In this document: positions 33,311 through 41,592 of the stretch, one piece after another
How positions within the stretch are numbered: the stretch's first letter is position 1
Layout: each line of letters starts with the position of its first letter
Source of the DNA: Flavobacterium frigidimaris
GTDB taxonomy: Bacteria; Bacteroidota; Bacteroidia; Flavobacteriales; Flavobacteriaceae
Reading direction: 5' to 3'
DNA length: 64,000 bases
Assembly (NCBI GenBank): GCA_900129595.1
Contig: FQWG01000011.1
Location: 124,001 to 188,000 of the forward strand
Notes under the pieces: generated by a model
Told to the model about the DNA's origin: nothing
The model's input: only the letters and a program-made list of their open reading frames with translations
The model's database searches: none
Position numbers and translations under genes: made by a program

Positions 33311-33318
33311 TTTAATTG

Positions 33319-33389
33319 CACGGGCGGAGGGATTCGAACCCCCATCAACGGTTTTGGAGACCGCTATTCTACCCTTGAACTACGCCCGT
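33319..33389 (-). tRNA. tRNA-Trp (anticodon CCA)
   Basis: A 71-base cloverleaf on the minus strand. The acceptor stem ACGGGCG/CGCCCGT has discriminator G, the anticodon stem GCGGT/ACCGT closes the loop CTCCAAA with anticodon CCA, and the T-arm carries the loop TTCGAAT between GGGGG and CCCTC-type strands. The 3' CCA is not encoded. This is the only tRNA seen in the window. Confidence 0.95.
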
Positions 33390-33526
33390 AACTTAAGGTC
33401 GGCAAATTAAAAGTTTTTTTTCTTCTCCGGCAACTATTTTACGCAGAGATTTAAAAAGAAAATCCTTTAAATCCGTGCGGCTCGAAGCAAAAACCTTTGC
33501 TTCAAACAGTTAACCTCTAGATTTTT

Positions 33527-33627
33527 ATTTCACGCAGATTTTAAAAAGATTTAGGCAGATTAATGCAGATTTATTTTATACAATGACCAAATTAAATCTG
33601 CTCGAATCTGCAAAAGCTGCGTGAAAC
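33527..33627. repeat. Intergenic element with terminal inverted TTTCACGCAG ends
   Basis: Starts TTTCACGCAGATTTTAAAAA and ends TCTGCaaaaGCTGCGTGAAA, the ends being inverted copies; inside are GCAGATTAATGCAGATTT units. Part of the same family: about 33430-33500 and 7936-8001. The gap 33390-33691 contains this element and the palindrome at 33650, and no gene. Confidence 0.6.
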
Positions 33628-33649
33628 AAAAATCTAAATAACCCTTCTA

Positions 33650-33667
33650 TCCCGATAGCTATCGGGA
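33650..33667. repeat. Palindromic repeat CCCGATAGCTATCGGG (copy 3)
   Basis: TCCCGATAGCTATCGGGA, identical to the core at 14941-14958 and 40783-40800; placed just after hisS and the CAGATT element. Confidence 0.85.
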
Positions 33668-33691
33668 GTGACAAAACACTTTATCTTTCAA

Positions 33692-35119
33692 TTATGCCAA
33701 CAAAGCGTTTTTCAACCCTTCAAAATCTACAGAAACCTGCTCACCTGAAACCAGATTCTTAAGCGAATACGAATTCGAAGCAATTTCCTGATCGCCTGCA
33801 ATTACCGCAAACGGAATCAATCGTTTATCTGCATACTGAAACTGTTTCCCTACTTTTACATTATCAGGATACAATTCTACTTTTATATTTTCTTTTCTCA
33901 ATTTCTGGATCGCCTGCGAAGCATATAAAGCCTCAGCATCTCCGTAATTAATAAACAGCGCTTTTGATGTCGCTGCTACGGTTTCCGGGAACAACTGCAA
34001 TTCTTCGAGAACTAAATAAATACGATCTAAACCAAAAGAAATCCCAACACCACTCATGTTTTTCAAACCAAAGATACCCGTTAAGTCATCGTATCTTCCG
34101 CCTCCGCCGATAGAACCCATCGAAACAGTTTTTGGCGCTGCTACTTCAAAAATAGCGCCTGTATAATAATTCAGTCCACGGGCAAGAGTCACATCAAGAT
34201 CTAAAGTGGCCGTTGCCAAACCTAAAGTTGCCACATTGTCACAAATAAATTTCAGTTCCTCTACTCCTTTCATTCCTTCTTCTGATTCAGCCAGTAAATC
34301 TGAAAGCTGCCTGATCTTATCAGTAAATGTTCCGGTAAAATTAAAAAGCGGCTGTACTTTTACCAGAGCTTCTTCAGCAATACCTTTTTCGATCATTTCC
34401 TTTTTTACACCATCTTCACCAATTTTATCCAGTTTATCAAGAGCCACTGTAAAATCGATCAATTTATCAGAAGCACCAATAACTTCAGCAATTCCGGATA
34501 ATATTTTTCTATTATTGATTTTAATCGTAACACCTTCTAAACCTAAAGACGTAAAAACAGTATCATACAATTGAACCAATTCTACTTCCTGCCACAATGA
34601 TTTTGATCCCACAACATCAGCATCACATTGATAAAACTCCCTGTAACGCCCTCTTTGAGGCCTGTCAGCTCTCCAAACCGGTTGAATCTGATATCTTTTG
34701 AAAGGAAATTCAATTTCATTTTGGTGCTGCACAACATATCTGGCAAACGGAACAGTTAAGTCGTAACGCAATGCTTTCTCCGAAATTTTTCCGGTAAACT
34801 TATTCAACTCAATTCTTTGGCTCAAATCTATTGTTTCTGCAGAATTAACCTGCAGTGCTTCGATAGATTCCGGTAATTCGATTTTGTTTTTATTAAAGAA
34901 AAAATTACCTGAATTCAATATTTTAAAAATCAAACGATCACCTTCTTCTCCGTATTTCCCCATTAAGGTATCTGAGTTTTCAAACGAAGGAGTTTCGATT
35001 GGCTGAAAACCAAATTTCTCAAAATTATTTTTTATAGTCTGAATAATATATTGACGTTTTGACACCTCTGCAGGTGAAAAATCTCTTGTTCCTTGTGGAA
35101 TACTTGGTTTTGAAGCCAT
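33692..35119 (-). CDS. hisS: Histidyl-tRNA synthetase
   Basis: A 475-residue class II synthetase. Motif 1 and the start are GTRDFSP and the PIETPSFENSDTL region; motif 2 is in the YQIQPVWRADRPQRGRYREF stretch; the histidine-binding signature is GGGGRYDDLTG, preceded by GLNYYTGAIFEV; motif 3 is GVGISFGLDRIYLVL. The anticodon-binding domain ends the protein. It is about 50 residues longer than the E. coli enzyme, through insertions near 80-100 and 250-280. It stands alone. Confidence 0.95.
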   Translation of the reverse strand: MASKPSIPQGTRDFSPAEVSKRQYIIQTIKNNFEKFGFQPIETPSFENSDTLMGKYGEEGDRLIFKILNSGNFFFNKNKIELPESIEALQVNSAETIDLSQRIELNKFTGKISEKALRYDLTVPFARYVVQHQNEIEFPFKRYQIQPVWRADRPQRGRYREFYQCDADVVGSKSLWQEVELVQLYDTVFTSLGLEGVTIKINNRKILSGIAEVIGASDKLIDFTVALDKLDKIGEDGVKKEMIEKGIAEEALVKVQPLFNFTGTFTDKIRQLSDLLAESEEGMKGVEELKFICDNVATLGLATATLDLDVTLARGLNYYTGAIFEVAAPKTVSMGSIGGGGRYDDLTGIFGLKNMSGVGISFGLDRIYLVLEELQLFPETVAATSKALFINYGDAEALYASQAIQKLRKENIKVELYPDNVKVGKQFQYADKRLIPFAVIAGDQEIASNSYSLKNLVSGEQVSVDFEGLKNALLA

Positions 35120-35225
35120 TTTTTAGATCTTTAGATTATTGGATCTTTAGATTATCAGATTTCATTTGTTTGAAGTCTTACATCTAAATGATCTTTTATA
35201 TTATTGGATTTGTTAGATTTTAGAT
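35119..35225. repeat. TAGATC/GATTATT repeat upstream of hisS
   Basis: ttttttagatctttagattattggatctttagattatc and a second stretch with ttattggatttgttagatttt. Similar to 29878-29975. Confidence 0.45.
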
Positions 35226-35331
35226 TTCTCATCAATTCTAATCGACTGCAAATATCTTATTTTTTAAAATAAATAATGCCTGTTCGAAAACAAACTTGTA
35301 ACAAAAAACGTATTTTCGTGACAAATTGGTC

Positions 35332-36576
35332 ATGATGCTAAAATTATTTAAAGAAAATATCCGAATTGCTTTTGGTTCTATCAAAACACAATTACTGCGT
35401 ACTATTCTTACCGTTTTAATTATCGCTATCGGGATTACTGCCTTGGTTGGAATTCTAACTGTTGTAACAGCACTCGAAAACACCATTTCGACTAATTTTG
35501 CTTCTATGGGAGCGAATACTTTCAACATTAATCAATACGAAAACAATCTTAAAAATCGAGGAAGCAACGAACGTGAAATCGTAAATCCAATTATATCTTA
35601 TCCGGAAGCTGTTGCTTTCAAAAACAAATACAAATATCCTTTTACAGAAACTTCTTTATCGTTTACGGCCACAAAAACTGCTGAAGTTAAATATTCAGAC
35701 CGAAAAACAGATCCTGAAATTACCATTCTTGGTGTCGACGAACATTTTATCGCAAACTCAGGTTTAGAAGTAAGCTTAGGCCGAAGTTTTAACCAATTCG
35801 ATATCGACAACAACACTTATTCTTGTGTTGTAGGATCCGATTTCGAGAAAGGCTTATTGAAAGACGTCAATCCAATTGACAAAATAATTTCGATTCGCGG
35901 CGCTCGTTTTAAAGTCATTGGGGTTTTAAAAGAAAAAGGTTCAACGTTTGGAAACAGTCAGGATTTACGTGTTTTAATTCCAATTCAGGTAGCGCGTTCC
36001 TTATTTACTGCCCCAAATATCAATTATACTTTGAGCGTAATGGTTGCTAAAAAAGAACTTTTAGACGAAGCCATCGACAACGCAACAAGCACTATGCGAA
36101 GAGTACGAAAATTAAGTCCGATTCGTGACAATAATTTCGGAATTGGCCGCAGCGACGATCTGATCAACCGCATTCTGGGAATCACAAAATATTTAGGTTG
36201 GGCTTCCTGGATTATTAGCGTTATTACCATCTTAGGATCTTCAATCGCCTTAATGAATATCATGATCGTTTCGGTTACAGAACGTACTCGCGAAATTGGT
36301 GTAAGAAAAGCGCTGGGAGCCAAAAAGACCACTATTGCCGTTCAGTTTTTTATCGAAACTTTATTGATTGGGCAAATTGGCGGTTTAATTGGTATTATAA
36401 TCGGAATCCTTTTAGGATTTGCCATTGCAACAGCGATGAGTTTTGTATTCGTAGTGCCGTGGGTAGCCATATTTGCTGCCTTTGCAACAAGCTTTACTGT
36501 TGCCATAGTTTCAGGTTTATATCCTGCAATCAAAGCCGCTAAACTGGATCCTATTGAAGCTTTGCGCTATGAGTAA
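35332..36576 (+). CDS. MacB/FtsX-type ABC permease
   Basis: A 414-residue permease from ATG 35332 (a TTG two codons upstream and an ATG one codon downstream are alternatives). One helix lies at about 23-43 (ILTVLIIAIGITALVGI), a 200-residue periplasmic MacB_PCD-like domain follows, and three C-terminal helices begin near 275 (WASWIISVITILGSSIALMN); the ERTREIGVRKALGA motif is the coupling loop that contacts the ATPase. No ATPase gene is adjacent; it must be supplied from elsewhere in the genome. Lipoprotein or small-molecule export is typical of this family. Confidence 0.88.
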   Translation: MMLKLFKENIRIAFGSIKTQLLRTILTVLIIAIGITALVGILTVVTALENTISTNFASMGANTFNINQYENNLKNRGSNEREIVNPIISYPEAVAFKNKYKYPFTETSLSFTATKTAEVKYSDRKTDPEITILGVDEHFIANSGLEVSLGRSFNQFDIDNNTYSCVVGSDFEKGLLKDVNPIDKIISIRGARFKVIGVLKEKGSTFGNSQDLRVLIPIQVARSLFTAPNINYTLSVMVAKKELLDEAIDNATSTMRRVRKLSPIRDNNFGIGRSDDLINRILGITKYLGWASWIISVITILGSSIALMNIMIVSVTERTREIGVRKALGAKKTTIAVQFFIETLLIGQIGGLIGIIIGILLGFAIATAMSFVFVVPWVAIFAAFATSFTVAIVSGLYPAIKAAKLDPIEALRYE

Positions 36577-36654
36577 ATTTTAGTTTTCAGTCGCAGTTTC
36601 TACATTGACTTAAATAAATATTTGAAGCAGCAATTAAGCCTTTCAAAACACCAC

Positions 36655-36730
36655 TTGTCCCGCTATTCGCTTCAAACTTTTATGTTCCCGACCCGGGAGC
36701 ACAAAAGGTTTTTCTCTGCTATCGGGGCTA
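36655..36730 (+). repeat. GGAGCTA...ATCGGGGCTA family hairpin repeat (copy B)
   Basis: TTGTCCCGCTATTCGCTTC at the left and CTCTGCTATCGGGGCTA at the right, with a core TTTTATGTTCCCG pairing imperfectly with CGGGAGCACAAAA. Compared with copy A and copy C the left border lacks the GGAGCTA start. Confidence 0.65.
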
Positions 36731-36774
36731 GATCAGACCTATATTGTTTTCAAGAACTTATTCTGTAAAACTCT

Positions 36775-37629
36775 TTAAACCTTGCTTGAAATCATTCGGT
36801 CATTATCATAAATATCTTTTCGCAACTCAATGTTTTTGAAGTCCATATTTTCTAATAGATCTTTAGTCTCTTTACCCAAATACTGGTTGATCTCAAAATA
36901 CAATTGTCCGTTTTCTAATAGATTTTTTTTTGCCAGTTCTGCTATTTTACGATAAAAAATCAAAGCATCATTATCTTCTACAAAAAGTGCCAAATGCGGC
37001 TCATAATCCAGAACATTCTTTTTGATTTCTTCTTTCTCTAAATTCCGAACATAAGGCGGATTTGAAACGATAATATCAAAATTGCATTTTAGCACCTCGG
37101 TTTCTAAAATATTCTGAAGTATAAAATTCACTTCAACCTTATTATAAAGTGCATTTCTTTTAGCCGTTTCTATCGCTTTCTTCGAAACATCAATAGCATA
37201 CACTTCTGCATTTGGAATGTTTTTGGCAAGAGAAATTGCGATGCATCCACTTCCCGTTCCAATATCAAGGATTTTGATTTTTTTAGTTCGATCAGCTTTC
37301 AAATTTTCATTGATAATCCATTCTACTAATTCTTCTGTTTCAGGTCTCGGAATCAAAACATTTTCATTTACTTCGAATTCCAATCCGTAAAAATGAGTTT
37401 TCCCTAACAAATACTGAATCGGAATTTCTTTCTTTAATTCCTTTAATAGAGAATTCCAGACAGTAAAATCACTATCCGAAAAAGTCAATTCGTGATTTAA
37501 CGCCAAATCGATCTGACGCAATTTATGTTTGTCTTCTAATATTAAATAAAAAAAGCTCTCCGCTTCATAAGCGTCGTAAAAAGGCGATAATTCTTTTATA
37601 AATTGAGTACGATATTGTTTGATTCTCAT
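36775..37629 (-). CDS. prmC: Release factor glutamine methyltransferase PrmC
   Basis: A 284-residue protein. The N-terminal helical domain precedes a Rossmann-like methyltransferase with SAM motif ILDIGTGSGCIAI (about 117-129), and the catalytic NPPY motif at about 185-188 (SNPPYVRNLE), which binds the Gln side chain of the GGQ loop in release factors. Sequence EFEVNENVLIPRPETEELV (about 78-96) is the family signature. It stands alone on the minus strand. Confidence 0.92.
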   Translation of the reverse strand: MRIKQYRTQFIKELSPFYDAYEAESFFYLILEDKHKLRQIDLALNHELTFSDSDFTVWNSLLKELKKEIPIQYLLGKTHFYGLEFEVNENVLIPRPETEELVEWIINENLKADRTKKIKILDIGTGSGCIAISLAKNIPNAEVYAIDVSKKAIETAKRNALYNKVEVNFILQNILETEVLKCNFDIIVSNPPYVRNLEKEEIKKNVLDYEPHLALFVEDNDALIFYRKIAELAKKNLLENGQLYFEINQYLGKETKDLLENMDFKNIELRKDIYDNDRMISSKV

Positions 37630-37708
37630 TTTGAGTTTAATTTTTAATGCCTCAATTTTTAAGCAAATATTATATTCTTATTTTAAAAAATCTTTTTATT
37701 CAACAACA

Positions 37709-38518
37709 TTAGCAATCAAATTGAACTGCTATTTCAGAAACTTTTTTCAAATCTTCTCCATTCTCAGCTTTTGATGAAAGAAATAAAATTACTCTTTGTT
37801 CTTCATAATTTCTGTTAGCACCAAAAACAAAGTCTAATTTTCCATCCCCATCAATATCTCCCGCAAAACGCAATACTACAAATGTATCCTGAAACGAATC
37901 TTCTGCAAGGAGCAATTTTTCGGCACCATCTCCTATCTTCAGGTAAAGCTTATAATTTGCCACATTCTTGAAAATTTCTTCTTTATCATCATCTGTAGCA
38001 ACTTTGAATTCTGAAAGCACTTTTCCTGCAGCTCTAAAGGTATAAGTAACACCATTAAATGTATAAACTACTTTTTCTTTGGGCCAAATTTTGTCTTTAT
38101 TAATTTTTAAAGACTTTACTTTTCCTACTTTCAATTCCGGATAATCTATAAAAATTATCGTTTTATTTTTAGAAGAAATGTACTGCAATGAATCCCCGGA
38201 ACATTCATCAAAACTTTTTTCGATTTCAAAATCAGCTTTACCTAAAAAATATTCTCCATTATCTTCATACAAATCAATCCATTTTTTAGTCAAAGATGAA
38301 ACCGGATTTAGATTATCATAAGTTCTGTAACTTCGTGGTAATAAAATATCAAAATCATTTTTAAACTCCTCATCAGCTACAAATTCATCTTTCTTAAGAG
38401 AATCCTTTGCAACAACTTTACTGACCCTATTGGTCTTTTTTTCTATCTTTTTTTCTTTAGACCCGTTACAGGAAAATAAAACCGAAACCAAAAGAATTCC
38501 AAATACATATTTTTTCAT
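37709..38518 (-). CDS. Lipoprotein of unknown function with a calcium-binding-like DGDGK loop
   Basis: A 269-residue lipoprotein (VLFSCNG, Cys17) with a lysine- and glutamate-rich linker (SKEKKIEKKTNRVSKVVAKD). The last third has AGDIDGDGKLDFVFGANRN, close to an FG-GAP/EF-hand-type loop found in beta-propellers. Only one such repeat is visible. No function is recognised. The GNAT gene starts four bases upstream of it, on the same strand. Confidence 0.7.
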   Translation of the reverse strand: MKKYVFGILLVSVLFSCNGSKEKKIEKKTNRVSKVVAKDSLKKDEFVADEEFKNDFDILLPRSYRTYDNLNPVSSLTKKWIDLYEDNGEYFLGKADFEIEKSFDECSGDSLQYISSKNKTIIFIDYPELKVGKVKSLKINKDKIWPKEKVVYTFNGVTYTFRAAGKVLSEFKVATDDDKEEIFKNVANYKLYLKIGDGAEKLLLAEDSFQDTFVVLRFAGDIDGDGKLDFVFGANRNYEEQRVILFLSSKAENGEDLKKVSEIAVQFDC

Positions 38519-38522
38519 AACC

Positions 38523-39008
38523 TTATAAAACTTTCAACATCCAGACCGGGCAAGAACTGTGCCCCGTATTTCCTAATGGCGCATCTAAATATTCAAAACC
38601 TGACTTTTTATATAATTTCTGAGCAGCATGCATAAATGGCATGGTCTCTATATAACATTTTTCAAACCCAAAAATCCTGGCTTGTTCCAGACATTTTTGC
38701 ATCATTTGAGCACCAATTCCCAAACCACGGGTTTCCGGTAAAAAATACATCTTTTGCAATTCACAAATCTCAGGAACTCCATTCTCCAATGGCGCAACAC
38801 CCGCACAGCCCACAATTTTGCCTTCATTTTCTACCACAAAATATACTGACTGCGGCTTATTATATTCTTCGAACATTAAATCCAGATATGGATCTTCATA
38901 TGCAGTACCAACTTTGGGGATTTCCAATTCATCAAAAACCGAACGTATTAACTGAGCAACTTCCTGATTGTCCTCTTTTTTAATTGTCCTGATCATCCAA
39001 TTTTTCAT
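38523..39008 (-). CDS. GNAT acetyltransferase
   Basis: A 161-residue acetyltransferase with the acetyl-CoA loop RGLGIGAQMMQKCLEQA (about 95-111; R-x-x-G-x-G) and the CoA-binding core KMYFLPETRGLG. The end NTGHSSCPVWMLK carries a cysteine. It belongs to the small-molecule GNAT group, substrate unknown. Promoter motif TACTTTTG (minus strand) is at 39035-39042; the gene is divergent from ribD. Confidence 0.85.
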   Translation of the reverse strand: MKNWMIRTIKKEDNQEVAQLIRSVFDELEIPKVGTAYEDPYLDLMFEEYNKPQSVYFVVENEGKIVGCAGVAPLENGVPEICELQKMYFLPETRGLGIGAQMMQKCLEQARIFGFEKCYIETMPFMHAAQKLYKKSGFEYLDAPLGNTGHSSCPVWMLKVL

Positions 39009-39034
39009 ATTTCTTTATTCCTAATAATGTATTA

Positions 39035-39042
39035 CAAAAGTA
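39035..39042 (-). promoter_or_regulatory. Promoter motif of the GNAT gene
   Basis: CAAAAGTA on the plus strand, TACTTTTG on the minus strand, 26 bases before the ATG. Confidence 0.4.
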
Positions 39043-39082
39043 AAATAGTTTTTTGATAGTTTCTTAACTGTATCGTTAACTA

Positions 39083-39110
39083 TTGAACTAAACAAAAATA
39101 ACTACTTTTG
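39083..39110 (+). promoter_or_regulatory. ribD promoter
   Basis: TTG (39083-39085), 17 bases, TACTTTTG (39103-39110), a full match to TTG-N17-23-TAnnTTTG. The GTG start is only 4 bases later, so the expected transcription start falls on the start codon. Confidence 0.65.
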
Positions 39111-39114
39111 TACC

Positions 39115-40164
39115 GTGAATATACATGAAAAATACATAAAACGCTGCATTGAATTGGCACAAAATGGCTTCGGAACTACATACCCCAACCCAATGGTTGG
39201 AAGCGTAATTGTTTATGAAAACCAAATTATTGGTGAAGGCTGGCACAAAAAAGCCGGCGAACCACATGCTGAAGTTAATGCAATTCGATCCGTAAAAGAC
39301 AAATCGCTATTAAAAAAAGCTACAATTTATGTAAGTTTAGAACCTTGCAGTCATTTTGGAAAAACACCTCCCTGTTGCGATCTCATCATCGAACATCAAA
39401 TCCCGAATGTAGTGGTTGGAACTGTTGATCCTAACGAAAAAGTTGCAGGAAACGGTATTAAAAAACTAATTGCAGCCGGAGCAAACGTAACTGTTGGCGT
39501 TTTAGAAAAAGAATGTAACGAACTCAACAAACGTTTTTTTACTTTTCACCAGAAAAAAAGACCTTACATAATATTGAAATGGGCCGAGAGCCTGGACGGT
39601 TTTCTAGCTCCGGAAAAACAAATCAATCAGGATCGAAAACCGGTCTGGATTACCAATCAATATTCGAGACAACTGGTTCATAAATGGCGCAGCGAAGAGC
39701 AGGCGATTTTAGCAGGAACACAAACCGTTGTCGATGATAATCCAAAACTAAACACCAGGGATTGGTCAGGAAATAATCCGGTACGAGTTATTCCGGATCA
39801 AAACAATCGCATCGCAAAAGAAAGTTTTGTTTTTGACAATAGTGTAAAAACCATTGTATTTACGAAATCAGAAAACATCATTTCAGCAGAAAACACTAAC
39901 TTTGAAGTAATTGACTTTAATCAAAATATAATTCCACAGATTTTAACTGTTTTGTTTCAAAACCAGATTCAGTCTATTATTATTGAAGGCGGATTGCAAA
40001 CGTTACAATCTTTTATTGATCAGAATATTTGGGATGAAGCCCGAATATTTATTGGAGAAATTACTTTCGAAAAAGGAACAAAAGCGCCTGTTATTCAAAA
40101 GAAAAACGCAACCAGAACTTACATTCAAAGCGACGAATTACTAAACATTAGAAATTATGATTGA
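39115..40164 (+). CDS. ribD: Bifunctional riboflavin pathway enzyme RibD (deaminase-reductase)
   Basis: A 349-residue enzyme that deaminates and then reduces the pyrimidine intermediate in riboflavin synthesis. The deaminase domain (1-145) has the zinc site HAEVNA and PCSHFGKTPPC; the C-terminal reductase covers 150-349 (RPYIILKWAESLDGFLAPE, GTQTVVDDNPKLNTRDW). The start is GTG at 39115, since no ATG is available. The HAD gene begins inside it (8 bases of overlap), so both are translated together. A promoter sits immediately before the start; no FMN riboswitch was seen. Confidence 0.94.
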   Translation: MNIHEKYIKRCIELAQNGFGTTYPNPMVGSVIVYENQIIGEGWHKKAGEPHAEVNAIRSVKDKSLLKKATIYVSLEPCSHFGKTPPCCDLIIEHQIPNVVVGTVDPNEKVAGNGIKKLIAAGANVTVGVLEKECNELNKRFFTFHQKKRPYIILKWAESLDGFLAPEKQINQDRKPVWITNQYSRQLVHKWRSEEQAILAGTQTVVDDNPKLNTRDWSGNNPVRVIPDQNNRIAKESFVFDNSVKTIVFTKSENIISAENTNFEVIDFNQNIIPQILTVLFQNQIQSIIIEGGLQTLQSFIDQNIWDEARIFIGEITFEKGTKAPVIQKKNATRTYIQSDELLNIRNYD

Positions 40165-40759
40165 TACTATAATTTTTGACTTTGGAGATATTTTTATCAA
40201 TTTAGACAAACAAGCGACCATTTCAGAATTGCAGCAATTAGGCATGACGGAATGGAATGCTGAATTAGATCGTCTGAATCTTTTATTCGAGACAGGAGAT
40301 ATTTCGTATGATGATTTTTTGGCCGGATTTCAGAAAGAACTTCCAAACGCTTCAACTGAAGAAATATTAAAAGCATGGAATGCCGTTCTGGCAGATTTTC
40401 CTTTGTATCGATTAGAATTTCTACAAATGCTTTCTCAAAAATACAGATTGTTTTTATTGAGTAACACAGATTCGATTCATATCGCCACTTTCGAAAACAA
40501 AAGCGGAATTTCATTCTACAGTGATTTTTACCAATGTTTTGAAAAAGTTTATTTTTCATTTGAAATCGGAATGCGAAAACCGAATCCGGAAGTTTTTCAA
40601 TACCTGATCAATAAACACGAATTATCTCCAAAACGCACTTTATTTGTAGATGACAAAAAAGAAAACACAGATTCAGCCGCCGCTTTAGGTTTCCATATTT
40701 GGAATTTACAAGTAGGCCAGGAAGATGTCGTAGACTTATTTGAGAAAAAGATACTTTAG
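40157..40759 (+). CDS. HAD-family hydrolase, YihX-like
   Basis: A 200-residue HAD protein. Motif I is FDFGDIFI, with Asp at position 8 and Gly in place of the second Asp of DxD, as in the YihX subfamily (FDLGN). Motif II is LSNTDS, motif III Lys is in MRKPNPEVFQ, and motif IV is FVDDKKEN. The overlap with ribD suggests that it may remove the phosphate from the RibD product, a long-missing step in flavin synthesis; that is inference from position and family. Confidence 0.85.
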   Translation: MIDTIIFDFGDIFINLDKQATISELQQLGMTEWNAELDRLNLLFETGDISYDDFLAGFQKELPNASTEEILKAWNAVLADFPLYRLEFLQMLSQKYRLFLLSNTDSIHIATFENKSGISFYSDFYQCFEKVYFSFEIGMRKPNPEVFQYLINKHELSPKRTLFVDDKKENTDSAAALGFHIWNLQVGQEDVVDLFEKKIL

Positions 40760-40764
40760 TCTCT

Positions 40765-40883
40765 TAACCGCAAAGTTCGCAATCCCGATAGCTATCGGGA
40801 TACGCAAAGTCGCCACAAAGCTTTGCGAACTTAATAAAGCCAATTATAAAAATAAAAAATACTTGCGCACTTTGCGGTAAAAT
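40765..40883. repeat. CGCAAAG element with the CCCGATAGCTATCGGG palindrome inserted
   Basis: The outer part reads TTAACCGCAAAGTTCGC at one end and GCACTTTGCGGTAAAA at the other, inverted. Inside the left arm a 20-base palindrome ATCCCGATAGCTATCGGGAT (40782-40801) interrupts the run, followed by ACGCAAAGTCGCCACAAAGC and further CTTTGCGAACTT. It appears to be one repeat nested in another. Confidence 0.6.
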
Positions 40884-40928
40884 TTAACTCTTTAGCTAAG
40901 AAATCAACAATAATTTAGAATTTTACTT

Positions 40929-41561
40929 TTGGAATACGACGACACCTATAAAACCATTGCCTTTGAATCTGAAGAAGTACTTTTAAAAGAAAAAGGAAGC
41001 AAATTCTTTGGTTACGCCTTTCCTGTAGAACAGGAAGATGAAGTAAAACCCATCATCGAAAATCTAAAAAAGCAGCATCCGCATGCCGTACACTTTTGTT
41101 ACGCATATCAATTAGGCACAGCGCCAAAAATTTCTTATCGCGCAAATGACGATGGCGAACCCAGCAATACAGCCGGAGCACCAATTTACGGACAAATACA
41201 GTCATTTGGCTTAACGAACGTTCTGATAGTTGTCGTTCGGATTTTTGGAGGGACAAAATTAGGCGTTGGAGGATTAATTGCGGCTTACAAAACGACAGCA
41301 CAAATGACTCTTGAGGCTTGCGAGATTATCGAAAAAACTATTGATGTTCATTTTTTAATCTCTTTTGATTATAAAAACATGAATAAAGTAATGCGTGTTA
41401 TCAAGGAAAAAAAACTGGAAATCACATCTCAGGAAATGGAAATTGATGAAGTTTCAGGTTTGCCAATTGGTAAAATCAAGACAAAAACACGCAAAAAAAA
41501 TGCCGAATCAGTATTCGACATTTTTGACTTAATGTTTGAAATCGATATCAAAATTATATAA
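40929..41561 (+). CDS. YigZ/IMPACT family protein
   Basis: A 210-residue protein. The IMPACT core covers about 1-125 with the family hallmarks KFFGYAFPV, HFCYAYQLG, NDDGEPSNTAGAPI and VVVRIFGGTKLGVGGLIAAY; a ferredoxin-like C-terminal domain follows. Bacterial YigZ proteins are of uncertain function; eukaryotic IMPACT inhibits GCN2. The start must be TTG at 40929, since no in-frame ATG occurs early; the TTG is the end of a promoter-like TACTTTTG, an oddity noted below. Confidence 0.85.
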   Translation: MEYDDTYKTIAFESEEVLLKEKGSKFFGYAFPVEQEDEVKPIIENLKKQHPHAVHFCYAYQLGTAPKISYRANDDGEPSNTAGAPIYGQIQSFGLTNVLIVVVRIFGGTKLGVGGLIAAYKTTAQMTLEACEIIEKTIDVHFLISFDYKNMNKVMRVIKEKKLEITSQEMEIDEVSGLPIGKIKTKTRKKNAESVFDIFDLMFEIDIKII

Positions 41562-41592
41562 TTCCATAGAAAAACCCATCTCATTTTAACAA

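Noticed and set aside
39000..39114. FMN riboswitch before ribD
   Set aside because: Only about 4 bases separate the promoter from the start, so there is no leader to hold one.
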